From Paraliobacillus ryukyuensis (GTDB lineage Bacteria; Bacillota; Bacilli; Bacillales; Amphibacillaceae), in the NCBI RefSeq assembly GCF_003315295.1, contig NZ_QNRI01000004.1:143958-207957 (forward strand): DNA of 64,000 bases. Direction: 5' to 3'. Each line of letters starts with the position of its first letter. Positions within the stretch are counted from its first letter, which is position 1. The notes beneath the pieces are model-generated. The model had not been told where the DNA came from, searched no databases, and saw only the letters and a program-made list of their open reading frames with translations. Positions 1 through 9,873 of the stretch are shown piece after piece. Position numbers and translations under genes: made by a program.

Positions 1-647
1 ATACGATTCCTGAACCCTATTTATCACAACTAACGACATTGCGTTCGTTAAATAGTACACTTTTGAAACAGCAAACAGATCAGCAACTCACAGTAACGTT
101 AAAGCAACTGAAAGAAGCAGTGGAAAAACAAGATGATGTGATGCAGTGGCATCTTGTCAATCATTTGAATGATAGTGACATCTCTCTATATAATTCTATA
201 TTTTTAGAGATGTTGAAAGACGAAGAAGTAAATCCGATAGTTAAGACAGTGATTATAAGTTTGTTACAAGCTAATACATATGATGAACTGATTGAAATAG
301 TAAAGTTTTCCGATAAAATGTATATTAATCCTAATGATTTTCCTTATATGACAGATCATCCGTTTTATCAAAAAATTAAAAAAGAACTGGAAACACTAGA
401 ACAGGATAATCCATCCTTGCACGCATTAGCGGATCAGTTACTTTATCGATATTTTTTCGTTGTTTATCCTTTTATCAATGAAGATATGGACATTTCGTTA
501 TTGAAAGAAGCAATCATCTATTTAGTATCTGCTTCCTTCATGGATGAAGAGGCGTTAAACCAAACAAAAATTAAGGAATCACTTGCATTATACATAGAAG
601 ATCTTTTATATTATGAAAAAGTCTATTTTTCATTAATGAAAGAATAA
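1..647 (+). CDS. ysoA: YsoA-like TPR-type protein, 5' end outside window
   Basis: This is the C-terminal part of a protein whose reading frame is open back to the left edge, so the true start is not visible. About 214 residues are present, rich in Leu, Glu, Lys and aromatic residues in alternating helices, as in tetratricopeptide-like helical repeat proteins. No catalytic motif is visible. The identification rests mainly on position: in Bacillus subtilis ysoA, a TPR-like protein of unknown function, lies immediately before tig. It ends about 35 bases before the tig promoter. Family assignment is moderately sure; function is unknown. Confidence 0.6.
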   Translation, partial: TIPEPYLSQLTTLRSLNSTLLKQQTDQQLTVTLKQLKEAVEKQDDVMQWHLVNHLNDSDISLYNSIFLEMLKDEEVNPIVKTVIISLLQANTYDELIEIVKFSDKMYINPNDFPYMTDHPFYQKIKKELETLEQDNPSLHALADQLLYRYFFVVYPFINEDMDISLLKEAIIYLVSASFMDEEALNQTKIKESLALYIEDLLYYEKVYFSLMKE

Positions 648-680
648 CATAATCTAATTCGAGTTCTAGGTGACTAAATC

Positions 681-708
681 TTGAAAGGGCACATGATTAT
701 GTTATAAT
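681..708 (+). promoter_or_regulatory. Probable sigma-A promoter of tig
   Basis: TTGAAA at 681-686, 16-bp spacer, then TGTTATAAT (an extended -10, TATAAT at 703-708). It lies about 100 bases before the trigger factor start and just after the upstream gene ends, so tig probably starts its own transcript. Confidence 0.7.
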
Positions 709-805
709 AAGATGGTTGCAATTTGCGTTCGGTCTCGTATAGTAGAATCCTACATTGAATGAACGGCAAATAGAATTATATTTAAGTTTTTTGGAGGGAA
801 TTAAC

Positions 806-2092
806 ATGACAGCTAAATGGGAAAAACAAGAAGGCAATCAAGGCCTGTTAACCGTTGAAGTGGATGCTGAACAATTTGATCAAGCATTGGACCAGGCGTT
901 CAAAAAAGTAGTAAAAGATATACAACTACCTGGGTTCCGTAAAGGACGTGTACCTAGAGGTATCTTCGAACAACGTTTTGGTGTAGAGTCCCTATATCAA
1001 GATGCGGTGGACATCATTTTACCTCAAGCATACTCAAATGCAATTGACGAAACTGGTATTGAGCCAGTTGCTCAACCAGAAGTTGATGTGAAACAAATTG
1101 AAAAAGGTCAACCACTTATTTTTAGTGCAACTGTTACAGTGAAACCTGAAGTCACTTTAGGCGATTACAAAGGCTTAGAAGTAGAATCACAATCAGTAGA
1201 AGTGACAGATGAAGACGTTGCACATGAATTAGAACATCAACGTGAGCATCAAGCAGAATTAGTTGTGAAAGAAGATGGAAAAGTAGAAAATGGTGACACT
1301 GTCGTTATGGACTTTGAAGGATTTGTTGATGGCGAAGCTTTTGAAGGTGGCACAGCTGAAAATCACTCTCTAGAAATTGGTTCTGGTTCATTTATTCCTG
1401 GATTTGAAGAACAATTAGTAGGTAAAGAAGCTGGAGAAGACACAGAAGTAACGGTTACTTTCCCTGAAGATTACCATGCAGAAGAATTAGCTGGTAAAGA
1501 AGCAACTTTTAAAGTGAAAATTCATGAGATTAAAGCGAAAGAATTACCAGAAATGGACGATGAATTCGCAAAAGATGTTGATGAAGAAGTAGAAACTTTA
1601 GATGAATTAAAAGAAAAAACAAGAAAACGTTTGGAAGATCAAAAGCAAACAGAAGCAGAGAACAACAAACGTGAATCATTAATTAATCAAGCATCTGATA
1701 ATGCAGAAGTTGATATTCCTGAAGCAATGGTTGATTCTGAATTAGATCGTATGATTCGTGAATTTGAACAAAGACTTCAAATGCAAGGTATGACAATGGA
1801 TATGTATTACCAATTCTCTGGGCAAGATGAGAATGCATTGAAAGAGCAAATGAAAGAAGATGCTGGTAAACGTGTGAAAACAAACCTAGTATTAGAAGCA
1901 ATTGCTAATGTAGAAGAGCTTGAAGTTACAGAAGAAGATGTTAACAAAGAACTTGAAGAAATGGCTAGCATGTATCAAGTAGATACTGAGCAATTAACAC
2001 AAATGCTTGGCGGAAACACTGATGCAATTAAAGAAGATCTTAAATTTAAGAAAGCTATTGATTTCTTAGTAGAGCAAAGTAAAACGAAGTAA
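806..2092 (+). CDS. tig: Trigger factor, ribosome-bound chaperone and prolyl isomerase
   Basis: Cytosolic chaperone that docks at the ribosome exit tunnel and shields nascent chains. The start at 806 ([10 protein letters not shown]) follows a TTGGAGGG ribosome site and matches the usual N-terminus; an in-frame ATG at 755 lacks such a site. The product is 428 residues, normal for the family. The ribosome-binding signature GFRKGRVP is at residues 43-50. An FKBP-type peptidyl-prolyl isomerase domain follows at about 150-245, and a helical substrate-cradling C-terminal domain from about 260. It is the first gene of the protein-quality-control block tig-clpX-lonB-lonA. Confidence 0.97.
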   Translation: MTAKWEKQEGNQGLLTVEVDAEQFDQALDQAFKKVVKDIQLPGFRKGRVPRGIFEQRFGVESLYQDAVDIILPQAYSNAIDETGIEPVAQPEVDVKQIEKGQPLIFSATVTVKPEVTLGDYKGLEVESQSVEVTDEDVAHELEHQREHQAELVVKEDGKVENGDTVVMDFEGFVDGEAFEGGTAENHSLEIGSGSFIPGFEEQLVGKEAGEDTEVTVTFPEDYHAEELAGKEATFKVKIHEIKAKELPEMDDEFAKDVDEEVETLDELKEKTRKRLEDQKQTEAENNKRESLINQASDNAEVDIPEAMVDSELDRMIREFEQRLQMQGMTMDMYYQFSGQDENALKEQMKEDAGKRVKTNLVLEAIANVEELEVTEEDVNKELEEMASMYQVDTEQLTQMLGGNTDAIKEDLKFKKAIDFLVEQSKTK

Positions 2093-2103
2093 ATAATGAT
2101 CAG

Positions 2104-2135
2104 AGAGACAAGGCTTTATTGCCTTGTTTTCTCTA
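2104..2135 (+). terminator. Rho-independent terminator after tig
   Basis: An AAGGC/GCCTT core extended by AGAGAC/GTTTTCTCT forms an imperfect stem starting 12 bases after the tig stop codon. The 3' arm is T-rich, but no long pure T tract follows, so strength is uncertain. Confidence 0.55.
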
Positions 2136-2188
2136 CTTCTTACATAAAACAAGCACATTTTATCTTAGAAATACATATAACATAATAG

Positions 2189-2216
2189 TTGACAAATAAA
2201 TAATTATATACATAAT
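2189..2216 (+). promoter_or_regulatory. Possible distal clpX promoter
   Basis: TTGACA at 2189-2194, a 16-bp spacer and CATAAT at 2211-2216. It would give clpX a leader of about 300 bases. The 430-base tig-clpX gap holds no gene that I can see. The background is very AT-rich, so chance matches to -10 boxes are expected. Confidence 0.45.
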
Positions 2217-2400
2217 TGAATGTACCCTTAGTGACTAGGGGAAGCTTGTTTGTAATACACCAAATTATAACTTGATGATGAATATATAAAAGTAAACGAT
2301 TACTTTTTATCGTGTCAGTTAAGATTCATTTTATTTATGATTAAAGTATAAAAATGAATTGTTTAGTGGATGATTGGTGTGGATAGACTATGTAAAATAG

Positions 2401-2429
2401 TTGATATAAAGTGTATTATTATGTATAGA
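2401..2429 (+). promoter_or_regulatory. Possible proximal clpX promoter
   Basis: TTGATA at 2401-2406, a 17-bp spacer and TATAGA at 2424-2429, about 95 bases before the clpX start. It is weaker than the distal candidate. No CtsR heptamer repeat of the kind known from clp genes was found nearby. Confidence 0.35.
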
Positions 2430-2523
2430 TGGTATTATCTGATATGATGTGAAGAAGAGGCACTAGAAGATAAAAAAGTGCTTTACATTCACATGAGATA
2501 TTTACACTTAAGGGGTGAAATAG

Positions 2524-3801
2524 ATGTACAAATTTAATGAAGAAAAAGGACAATTAAAATGTTCGTTTTGTGGAAAAAGCCAAGATCAAGTACGTAAGCT
2601 GGTTGCAGGACCAGGCGTTTATATATGTGATGAGTGTATTGAATTATGTACGGAAATTGTTGAAGAAGAATTAGGTACAGAAGAAGAAGTTGAGTTTAAA
2701 GATATTCCTAAACCTCAAGAAATTTGCGACATTCTTGATGATTATGTGATTGGTCAAGAGAAAGCAAAGAAAAATCTTTCTGTAGCAGTATATAACCACT
2801 ACAAACGTATTAATGCGCCAAAAGCTAAAGATGATGTAGAATTAGCGAAAAGTAATATTGCAATGTTAGGACCTACAGGTAGTGGTAAGACATTACTTGC
2901 ACAAACATTAGCACGAATTATTAATGTACCATTCGCAATTGCTGATGCAACGTCATTAACAGAAGCGGGTTATGTTGGGGAAGATGTAGAAAATATCTTA
3001 CTTAAGCTAATTCAAGCAGCTGATTATGATGTTGAAAAAGCAGAAAAAGGTATTATTTATATTGATGAAATCGATAAAGTGGCAAGAAAGTCTGAGAACC
3101 CATCTATTACAAGAGACGTTTCTGGTGAAGGTGTGCAGCAAGCATTGCTAAAAATCTTAGAAGGTACGACAGCAAGTGTTCCTCCTCAAGGTGGCAGAAA
3201 GCATCCTCATCAAGAATTTATTCAAATTGATACGACAAACATTTTATTTATTTGTGGTGGAGCATTTGATGGTATTGAACAAATTGTTAAAAGTCGTCTA
3301 GGTAAAAAAGTAATCGGCTTTGGTGCGGAATCTGATTCTGATGAATTAGATAAAGCAGCATTACTATCTAAAGTATTGCCAGAAGATATGCTTAAATTTG
3401 GTTTAATTCCAGAATTCATCGGTCGTCTCCCTGTCCTAGGCAGTTTAGAACCACTAGATGAAGAAGCATTAGTAGAAATATTAACAAAACCAAAAAATGC
3501 ATTGGTAAAGCAGTATAAAAAGTTATTCCAAATTGATCATGTGGAATTGAAATTTGAAGAAGAAGCACTTCGTGAGATTGCCAAACGTGCCATCGAACGT
3601 AAGACAGGTGCACGTGGATTGCGTTCCATTTTAGAAAGCATAATGTTAGACGTTATGTTCGAATTACCATCTCGTGATGACATTGAAGAATGTATCATTA
3701 CAAAAGAGACTGTTCTTTTAGAGAATGGTCGTCCGAAGTTGGTAATGGAAGATGGAACAATTAAAGATGAAAATGAAGAAATACCTAAAGAAAGTGCGTA
3801 A
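2524..3801 (+). CDS. clpX: ClpX, ATPase subunit of the ClpXP protease
   Basis: AAA+ unfoldase that feeds tagged proteins into ClpP. The 425-residue product has full family length. An N-terminal zinc-binding domain carries Cys13, Cys16, Cys35 and Cys38. The Walker A motif GPTGSGKT lies near residue 117, the pore loop GYVGEDV near 151, and the Walker B motif YIDEIDK near 180. The IGF loop needed to dock onto ClpP reads VIGFGAE near residue 265. The start follows AGGGGTGAAAT. It is separated from tig by 430 bases containing two candidate promoters and from lonB by about 200 bases with a hairpin, so it is probably its own transcription unit. clpP is not in the window. Confidence 0.98.
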   Translation: MYKFNEEKGQLKCSFCGKSQDQVRKLVAGPGVYICDECIELCTEIVEEELGTEEEVEFKDIPKPQEICDILDDYVIGQEKAKKNLSVAVYNHYKRINAPKAKDDVELAKSNIAMLGPTGSGKTLLAQTLARIINVPFAIADATSLTEAGYVGEDVENILLKLIQAADYDVEKAEKGIIYIDEIDKVARKSENPSITRDVSGEGVQQALLKILEGTTASVPPQGGRKHPHQEFIQIDTTNILFICGGAFDGIEQIVKSRLGKKVIGFGAESDSDELDKAALLSKVLPEDMLKFGLIPEFIGRLPVLGSLEPLDEEALVEILTKPKNALVKQYKKLFQIDHVELKFEEEALREIAKRAIERKTGARGLRSILESIMLDVMFELPSRDDIEECIITKETVLLENGRPKLVMEDGTIKDENEEIPKESA

Positions 3802-3824
3802 CGTTACTGAATTAAAAGAGATGT

Positions 3825-3856
3825 AAATCCCTTGTTATGTCAATAGCAAGGGATTT
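3825..3856 (+). terminator. Hairpin after clpX
   Basis: A perfect 10-bp inverted repeat (AAATCCCTTG / CAAGGGATTT, arms 3825-3834 and 3847-3856) lies shortly after the clpX stop. A T-rich run does not follow at once, so it may be a weak terminator or a 3'-end-protecting hairpin. The rest of the 200-base clpX-lonB gap shows nothing else clear. Confidence 0.5.
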
Positions 3857-4005
3857 GCTATACATATACAGGTTTTCTTGTGATTTTTTCGTTTATCTTC
3901 CACATTTGCGGAAATACTAACAAGTATTATTGATAGCCTTTTAAATAATTTTAGTTATTAGGTTATTCATGTTCAACCATTGTTTTCTTTATTGGAGGTA
4001 ACGGA

Positions 4006-5655
4006 ATGGAACTTGTTAGTATTGTTATGTTTATTCAACTTTTTTTTGGTTTAATTATCGGACTTTACTTTTGGAACTTGTTGAAAAGTCAACGTGCCAC
4101 CAAACAAGGTGTCGATAAAGAATCAAAGAAGGAATTAGAAAAGTTACAAGCGATGAAACGGGTACACTTAACAATGCCATTGTCTGAAAAAATTCGTCCA
4201 CAGACATTAGATGATGTGGTAGGACAAACAGCTGGTATTGAAGCGTTACGAGCCGCCATTTGTCATAGTAACCCTCAGCATATATTAATTTATGGACCAC
4301 CTGGTATTGGTAAAACAGCAGCAGCGCGTTTAGTATTGGAAGAAGCAAAAAAGAATTCTAATTCCCCGTTTGAGCAAAATGCTCCGTTTATTGAATTGGA
4401 CGCTACTACAGCGCGATTTGATGAAAGAGGAATAGCCGATCCCTTAATTGGTTCTGTTCATGATCCAATTTACCAAGGGGCGGGTGCGATGGGCCAAGCA
4501 GGAATTCCACAACCAAAAAAAGGTGCTGTTTCAAATGCACATGGTGGCGTGTTGTTCATTGATGAAATTGGTGAATTACATCCCATTCAAATGAATAAAT
4601 TACTCAAAGTACTGGAAGATCGAAAAGTCTTTTTCGAAAGTGCTTATTATAGCGAGGAAAATAAACAAATTCCGCGACATATTCATCGTATTTTCGCAGA
4701 GGGTTTACCAGCTGATTTTCGGCTAATAGGAGCGACCACTAGAATGCCTGAAGAAATTCCGCCTGCCATTCGCTCGAGATGTCTTGAGATTTTCTTTCGT
4801 GAACTAGATCAAAACGATATGGAAGTTATCGGTGAACGAGCAACAAAGAAAATTGGTGCAACACTATCGTCAGGTGCGTTAGAAATCTTAACAATGTATG
4901 CGCGTAATGGGCGAGAAGCAGTCAATATGATTCAAATAGCTTCAAGTGTCGCTTTAAAACAGCAAAGACAGGAAATTAAGCAAGCAGATTTAACGTGGGT
5001 AGCGGAAGTAAGTCGTTTAACACCACGATTAAATCAGAAAATTAGTAGTGAAAGTGAAGTAGGGAAAATTAATGGCTTAGGATTATCAGGTCCCAGTAGT
5101 GGTCATCTATTGCCAATTGAAGTAGTCACTTTGCCGGCGCCGCATCAGGGGAAAATCACCATTACGGGCATAGCTGAAGAAGAAACGTTAGGTACACAGA
5201 CTAAGTCAATCAAAAGAAAAAGTATGGCGAAAGCATCGGTGGAAACTGTTCTTACATATTTAAAATCCATCGGCATACCTGCCCATCAATATGATATTCA
5301 TGTCAATTTTCCTGGAGGAACGCCTGTAGATGGGCCATCAGCTGGCTTGGCGATGACACTTGCAATTTACTCTTGTATTAAAAAAACAGTAATCAATCAC
5401 CAAGTCGCAGTTACTGGTGAGATAAGTTTATCGGGAAAAGTATTACCTGTTGGAGGCGTGCCTACTAAGATAAAAGCTGCCAAACAAGCAGGAGCAAAAA
5501 CGGTAATTATTCCGCAAGAAAATTATCAATCAATAGTTAAACAGATAGATGGAATAACAATCATCCCGGTTACAACTTTTCAACAAGCATTAACACGGGT
5601 GTTAGAACCAAACTTATTAATGGATAACCAATATAATGAAGAGAAATTGAGTTAA
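4006..5655 (+). CDS. lonB: LonB, membrane-anchored ATP-dependent Lon-type protease
   Basis: AAA+ serine protease of the LonB type, known in B. subtilis as a forespore protease. The 549-residue product begins with a hydrophobic segment at about residues 4-25 that should tether it to the membrane. Walker A is GPPGIGKT near residue 96 and Walker B is FIDEIGE near 185. The C-terminal Lon protease domain has the catalytic dyad Ser445 (in DGPSAG) and Lys488. The start is preceded by TTGGAGGTAACG. It lacks the long N-terminal domain of LonA, as expected. It is followed by lonA after 32 bases, so cotranscription is possible. Confidence 0.95.
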   Translation: MELVSIVMFIQLFFGLIIGLYFWNLLKSQRATKQGVDKESKKELEKLQAMKRVHLTMPLSEKIRPQTLDDVVGQTAGIEALRAAICHSNPQHILIYGPPGIGKTAAARLVLEEAKKNSNSPFEQNAPFIELDATTARFDERGIADPLIGSVHDPIYQGAGAMGQAGIPQPKKGAVSNAHGGVLFIDEIGELHPIQMNKLLKVLEDRKVFFESAYYSEENKQIPRHIHRIFAEGLPADFRLIGATTRMPEEIPPAIRSRCLEIFFRELDQNDMEVIGERATKKIGATLSSGALEILTMYARNGREAVNMIQIASSVALKQQRQEIKQADLTWVAEVSRLTPRLNQKISSESEVGKINGLGLSGPSSGHLLPIEVVTLPAPHQGKITITGIAEEETLGTQTKSIKRKSMAKASVETVLTYLKSIGIPAHQYDIHVNFPGGTPVDGPSAGLAMTLAIYSCIKKTVINHQVAVTGEISLSGKVLPVGGVPTKIKAAKQAGAKTVIIPQENYQSIVKQIDGITIIPVTTFQQALTRVLEPNLLMDNQYNEEKLS

Positions 5656-5687
5656 ATCCGGGTAGTATTGTTTTAGGAGGGAATCAT

Positions 5688-8006
5688 ATGTCAGAGAAAA
5701 GTATTACACAATTACCACTCCTCCCATTACGAGGACTTTTAGTTTTTCCAACAATGGTTTTACATTTAGATGTAGGGAGAAAACACTCCATAGAAGCCTT
5801 AGAAAAGGCCATGATGGAGGATAATAAAATATTTTTAGTAGCGCAGAAAGAAAGTAGTATTGAGGAACCAACAGAATCGGATCTATTTGAGTTCGGTACC
5901 ATTGCAAATGTAAAGCAAATGTTAAAGCTTCCTAACGGTACCTTTCGTGTTTTAGTGGAAGGGATTGAACGTGGAAAAATTAACACGTTTACAGCTACAG
6001 AAGAGGCATTTATTGTGGAAGTAGAGCACCTGTCTGATGTTCACGCGGAGTCCAATCAAGAAGCAGCTTTAATGCGTTCTCTATTAGATCAATTCGAGCG
6101 ATACATACAAGTATCAACAAAACTTACAAAAGAAACATATAATACTGTTGTTGATATCGAACAACCGGGGCGTTTAGCTGATATAATTGCTTCGCATTTA
6201 ACTTTGAAAATGAGTATTAAGCAAGAAATCTTAGAGACAGTTGATGTCAACAAACGTTTGCAGAATCTTATTTATTACATCTCAAACGAACGAGAAGTTT
6301 TAAATCTTGAGAAAAAAATTGGTCAGCGCGTAAAAAAATCAATGGAAAAGACACAAAAGGAATACTATTTACGCGAACAAATGAAAGCTATCCAAAATGA
6401 ACTTGGTGATAAAGATGGAAAAACAGGCGATGTAGCAGAATTAAAGCGTAGAATTAATGAGTCTCCCATGCCAGATCGTGTAAGACAAATAGCTTACAAG
6501 GAATTAGATCGGTTTGAAAAAGTTCCTCAAACTTCAGGCGAAAGCTCTGTTATACGCAATTATATTGAGTGGTTAGTAAATTTACCGTGGACCGAACAAA
6601 CGGAAGATAATTTAGACATCGATCATGCGGAAGAAATATTAGATACGGACCACTATGGCTTAGAAAAAGTCAAGGAACGTGTATTAGAATATTTAGCTGT
6701 ACAGCACTTAACACAGTCGTTAAAAGGCCCAATACTTTGTTTAGCTGGCCCTCCTGGTGTTGGTAAAACCTCATTAGCTCAATCTATTGCCCGGGCAATA
6801 AATAGGAAATTTGTAAGAATTTCTCTTGGTGGCGTGCGTGATGAAGCAGAAATTAGAGGGCACCGTCGAACTTATATTGGAGCAATGCCTGGTAGAATAA
6901 TACAAGGGATGAAAAAGGCTGAAACAATTAATCCAGTATTTTTGTTAGATGAGATTGACAAAATGGCAAATGATTTTCGTGGTGACCCCTCTGCTGCTAT
7001 GTTAGAGGTGCTTGATCCAGAACAAAATAGTACGTTCAGTGATCATTATATTGAGGAAACATATGACTTATCTAAAGTGATGTTTATTGCTACTGCTAAT
7101 AATCTGCAAACCATACCACGTCCATTGTTGGATCGAATGGAAATTATCTCACTTGCAGGTTATACAGAATTAGAGAAACAGCATATTGCCAAAGAGCATT
7201 TATTGCCAAAACAAATTGAAGAGAATGGTTTAAAAAAAGGACAATTGCAGCTTAGAGATGATGCCCTATTGAAACTAATTCGTCGATATACTCGTGAAGC
7301 AGGTGTTAGGGGATTAGAACGTCAAATTGCTTCGCTCTGCCGAAAAGCTGCCAAAATCATTATCTCAGAAGACAAAAAGAAAGTAATTATAACGGAAAAA
7401 CAATTAGAAAGTTTACTGGGCAAACCCATCTTTCGTTATGGTATGATGGAAGAAGAGGATCAAGTTGGCGCAGCAACAGGACTTGCTTACACTTCAGCTG
7501 GTGGAGACACACTGTCGATAGAAGTAAGTATTGTGGATGGTAAAGGAAAACTTACGCTAACAGGAAAACTGGGTGACGTTATGCAAGAGTCTGCCCAAGC
7601 GGCCTTTAGTTATATTCGAAGTAGAGCAGATAAATTAGCAATTGATCCAGATTTTTATCAAAACAAAGATGTTCATATCCATGTACCAGAAGGCGCTACG
7701 CCAAAAGATGGACCGTCTGCAGGAATCACCATCGCAACGGCCTTAGTATCCGCATTAACTGAGCGACCTGTTCGGAAAGAAGTAGGTATGACTGGTGAAA
7801 TCACGTTACGTGGTAGAGTACTGCCAATCGGTGGTTTAAAAGAAAAGACTTTAAGTGCACACCGTGCTGGAATTACAACGATCATAATGCCAAAAGAGAA
7901 TGAAAAAGATTTAGAAGATATTCCGGAGAGTGTGAAAGAAGATTTAACTTTTATTCCTGTAGAACATTTAGACAAGGTATTAGAACACGCATTAGTGGGG
8001 GAGTAA
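5688..8006 (+). CDS. lonA: LonA, ATP-dependent serine protease (endopeptidase La)
   Basis: Cytosolic AAA+ protease for damaged and regulatory proteins. The product is 772 residues, normal length. Domains in order: N-terminal substrate-binding LON domain (about 8-205), coiled coil, AAA+ module with Walker [10 protein letters not shown] near residue 354 and Walker B FLLDEIDK near 421, and a protease domain with Ser677 in KDGPSAG and Lys720 in GGLKEK. The start at 5688 follows TTAGGAGGGAATC. Only one base separates its stop from the ysxC start, so lonA and ysxC form one transcription unit, as in B. subtilis. Confidence 0.98.
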   Translation: MSEKSITQLPLLPLRGLLVFPTMVLHLDVGRKHSIEALEKAMMEDNKIFLVAQKESSIEEPTESDLFEFGTIANVKQMLKLPNGTFRVLVEGIERGKINTFTATEEAFIVEVEHLSDVHAESNQEAALMRSLLDQFERYIQVSTKLTKETYNTVVDIEQPGRLADIIASHLTLKMSIKQEILETVDVNKRLQNLIYYISNEREVLNLEKKIGQRVKKSMEKTQKEYYLREQMKAIQNELGDKDGKTGDVAELKRRINESPMPDRVRQIAYKELDRFEKVPQTSGESSVIRNYIEWLVNLPWTEQTEDNLDIDHAEEILDTDHYGLEKVKERVLEYLAVQHLTQSLKGPILCLAGPPGVGKTSLAQSIARAINRKFVRISLGGVRDEAEIRGHRRTYIGAMPGRIIQGMKKAETINPVFLLDEIDKMANDFRGDPSAAMLEVLDPEQNSTFSDHYIEETYDLSKVMFIATANNLQTIPRPLLDRMEIISLAGYTELEKQHIAKEHLLPKQIEENGLKKGQLQLRDDALLKLIRRYTREAGVRGLERQIASLCRKAAKIIISEDKKKVIITEKQLESLLGKPIFRYGMMEEEDQVGAATGLAYTSAGGDTLSIEVSIVDGKGKLTLTGKLGDVMQESAQAAFSYIRSRADKLAIDPDFYQNKDVHIHVPEGATPKDGPSAGITIATALVSALTERPVRKEVGMTGEITLRGRVLPIGGLKEKTLSAHRAGITTIIMPKENEKDLEDIPESVKEDLTFIPVEHLDKVLEHALVGE

Positions 8007-8007
8007 T

Positions 8008-8589
8008 ATGAAAGTAACCAAAGCAGAATTGGTCATAAGTGCTGTTTCGCAAAAACAATATCCAGCAGTATCAATGCCAGAAATCGCCTTAGCAGGCCGA
8101 TCAAATGTAGGTAAGTCATCATTTATTAATAAAATAATTAATCGAAAAGCTTTAGCTAGGACTTCTTCTAAGCCAGGTAAAACACAAACATTGAATTTTT
8201 ATAACATTAACGACGTATTGCATTTTGTCGATGTTCCTGGTTATGGGTATGCTAAAGTTTCCAAAAAAGAGCGTGAGTCTTGGGGAAAAATGATGGAAGA
8301 GTATTTTTCTACTCGTGAACAACTAAAAGCAACGGCATTAATCGTTGATATTAGACATGAACCAACAAATGATGATGTTGCGATGTACGAATTTTTAAAG
8401 CATTTCGATATTCCGGTGATTATTATTGCGACGAAGTTAGATAAGATTAAAAAATCACAAGTATCAAAACATGTTAAACGTGTAAAAGAAACATTAGAAA
8501 TCAAACCGGAAGATCAGGTAATTCCTTTTTCTGCAGAAACTGCACAAGGAAAAGAAGAAGCTTGGAAAGCAATTCAATCTTTTTTATAA
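8008..8589 (+). CDS. ysxC: YsxC/EngB, ribosome-assembly GTPase
   Basis: Essential GTPase of the TrmE-Era-EngA-EngB group needed for 50S ribosomal subunit assembly. The 193-residue protein shows G1 GRSNVGKS at 30-37, G3 DVPG at 75-78 and G4 TKLDK near 144. The G2 region around T59-T61 (GKTQTLNF) is also typical. It follows lonA by one base, with GGGGGAG at the end of lonA serving as ribosome site. A strong terminator follows, so it is the last gene of the lonA-ysxC unit. Confidence 0.97.
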   Translation: MKVTKAELVISAVSQKQYPAVSMPEIALAGRSNVGKSSFINKIINRKALARTSSKPGKTQTLNFYNINDVLHFVDVPGYGYAKVSKKERESWGKMMEEYFSTREQLKATALIVDIRHEPTNDDVAMYEFLKHFDIPVIIIATKLDKIKKSQVSKHVKRVKETLEIKPEDQVIPFSAETAQGKEEAWKAIQSFL

Positions 8590-8607
8590 GATAAGAATAG
8601 AAAATCT

Positions 8608-8656
8608 TTGGACTGTAAAGATGTGCAGCATGCATCGTTACAGTCCAATTTTTATT
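8608..8656 (+). terminator. Terminator after ysxC
   Basis: An 11-bp perfect inverted repeat (TTGGACTGTAA at 8608-8618, TTACAGTCCAA at 8638-8648), with further GATG/CATC pairing inside the loop, is followed by TTTTTATT. It begins 19 bases after the ysxC stop. Confidence 0.85.
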
Positions 8657-8783
8657 CGTATTTCTAATCACCTGATGACCACATTTATAGTAATATAATT
8701 ATATTGTAAAAAAGGAAATAAATGCACATTAGATCATTTATATATCTAATGTAAAGGAGGATTAAACTGTTATGTAGAGAAAA

Positions 8784-9046
8784 ATGGGTGATGTGAACTA
8801 TTATTATGAAACATATGGCGAAGGTATGCCAATCATTTCATTAATTTAAGTGGTTTTGCAACAGATTTAAGTTATATTAGAGATAGTTTTGAATCTGTTT
8901 TTGAGTCTAAATTAGGTTATAAGTGAATTTACCTTGATCATCTTGGAGTCGGTAAAACGGAATTTACTGAAACGTTTAAAGAAAGCGATTTTTTGCATTC
9001 GATTCAAACATTTAAGGATTGGGTTCATAGAGTGGAACAGCAATAG
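8784..9046 (+). pseudogene. Decayed alpha/beta-hydrolase gene fragment
   Basis: From ATG 8784 the frame reads MGDVNYYYETYGEGMPII, the usual start of proline-iminopeptidase-like alpha/beta hydrolases, then stops at TAA. A shifted frame continues with NLSGFATDLSYIRDSFES, meets an in-frame TGA, and resumes with IYLDHLGVGKTEF, which resembles the family's YxDxPGxGxS region with the Pro replaced. It runs to a stop at 9046. A TAG also follows an upstream ATG at 8772 that sits well behind the AAAGGAGG at 8754-8761. The nucleophile elbow and the remaining fold are missing. I read it as a relic with at least one frameshift and one or two nonsense changes. It occupies most of the ysxC to 9141 gap. Confidence 0.7.
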
Positions 9047-9076
9047 TTAAATACTATAGATGGGAAGTACCAAAAG

Positions 9077-9136
9077 CATACTAAGATTACTGGATAAAGT
9101 CATCCGTCCATGACCCTACCCACTAATCTTAGTATG
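9077..9136. terminator. Inverted repeat, possible bidirectional terminator
   Basis: A perfect 13-bp inverted repeat (CATACTAAGATTA at 9077-9089 and TAATCTTAGTATG at 9124-9136) spans a 34-base loop. It lies between the pseudogene and the 3' end of the minus-strand membrane gene. It could stop transcription from either side; T tracts are short. Confidence 0.5.
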
Positions 9137-9140
9137 TTTG

Positions 9141-9623
9141 TTACTTTCTTTTAATTAATAAATAAACACCCAAAGCCACTAAAGCTACTGGCCAGAAGGA
9201 TTCCAACAGTGCCATAAATGAATTAATCCAGTGAAACCAGCTTGGTTTGTTAGAAACAAAAACGGCAAAGATAGATAGAATAATAAGCAATAGACCCGGT
9301 AATAATCCTGTTTTTGTTTTTTGAAATCGAATCATAAAGGCTACCCCTACAATTAAAGTGTAAATTCCCCAATGATCAATCCAAAATCCATAGTGGTTGA
9401 GTCCATGAAAATGAATGCCAAACCCTAAAAGAATAGCCCCAGGAAACAATTTATCATAGTCCTTACCTATATAAGCATGTAACAAAAAAGCTACACCAAG
9501 AATAATTAATAATGTAGGCCACGAATAAAAGTCAGTAATTATCGGTAGTTTGAGCTGTCTTAATAAAAAATATGCACCAATACCGATTAATAAGAATGCT
9601 GTTAATGAGTGTTGTTTGCGCAT
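9141..9623 (-). CDS. Small integral membrane protein, YsxD-like position
   Basis: 160 residues with about six hydrophobic segments in short hairpins, starting MRKQHSLTAFLLIGIGAYFL, similar in style to the membrane modules (DUF5668/LiaF-type) of envelope-stress proteins. The start has GGAGAAG upstream. In B. subtilis the unstudied membrane gene ysxD lies in the same place between ysxC and hemA, so orthology is possible but not shown by sequence alone. It is divergent from hemA. A 15-bp Fur/PerR-like palindrome lies 15 bases upstream of its start codon. Function unknown. Confidence 0.75.
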   Translation of the reverse strand: MRKQHSLTAFLLIGIGAYFLLRQLKLPIITDFYSWPTLLIILGVAFLLHAYIGKDYDKLFPGAILLGFGIHFHGLNHYGFWIDHWGIYTLIVGVAFMIRFQKTKTGLLPGLLLIILSIFAVFVSNKPSWFHWINSFMALLESFWPVALVALGVYLLIKRK

Positions 9624-9637
9624 TTACTTCTCCTTAA

Positions 9638-9652
9638 TTATAATAATTATTA
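9638..9652. promoter_or_regulatory. Fur/PerR-family operator-like palindrome
   Basis: TTATAATAATTATTA matches the B. subtilis PerR box (TTATAATnATTATAA) at 13 of 14 defined positions and the Fur 7-1-7 core at 12 of 14. It lies just upstream of the minus-strand membrane gene and about 220 bases before hemA, whose B. subtilis counterpart is PerR-controlled. The region is very AT-rich, so chance is possible. Confidence 0.4.
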
Positions 9653-9801
9653 TTTAATATTAATTTGTTGATTATACAAAATGATTGTGATAAAGTACAT
9701 TAGTATTGTTTCATAAATATACTTAGTATTTATTTTATCATATGAAAAAAGTAACGCATTATTTAATTCATAAAATTGTTAAAAAACAGAGCTTTAATAA
9801 A

Positions 9802-9830
9802 CTGATTAGATCTGAAAAAACTGTTATAAT
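9802..9830 (+). promoter_or_regulatory. Probable hemA promoter (extended -10)
   Basis: TGTTATAAT (TATAAT at 9825-9830) with TG extension, and only a poor -35 (CTGATT, 17 bp upstream). It lies about 45 bases before the hemA start. Bases 9824-9838 also match a PerR box at 10 of 14 positions, overlapping the -10, which is weak evidence for peroxide control. Confidence 0.6.
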
Positions 9831-9873
9831 AAGTAATGTAACGTTTTGTTACTGTTAGCTAGGGGGAGATATT

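Noticed and set aside
3825..3856. clpX-lonB hairpin as a riboswitch or small RNA
   Set aside because: It is a simple 10-bp hairpin right after a stop codon with no conserved aptamer pieces; best seen as a 3' hairpin.
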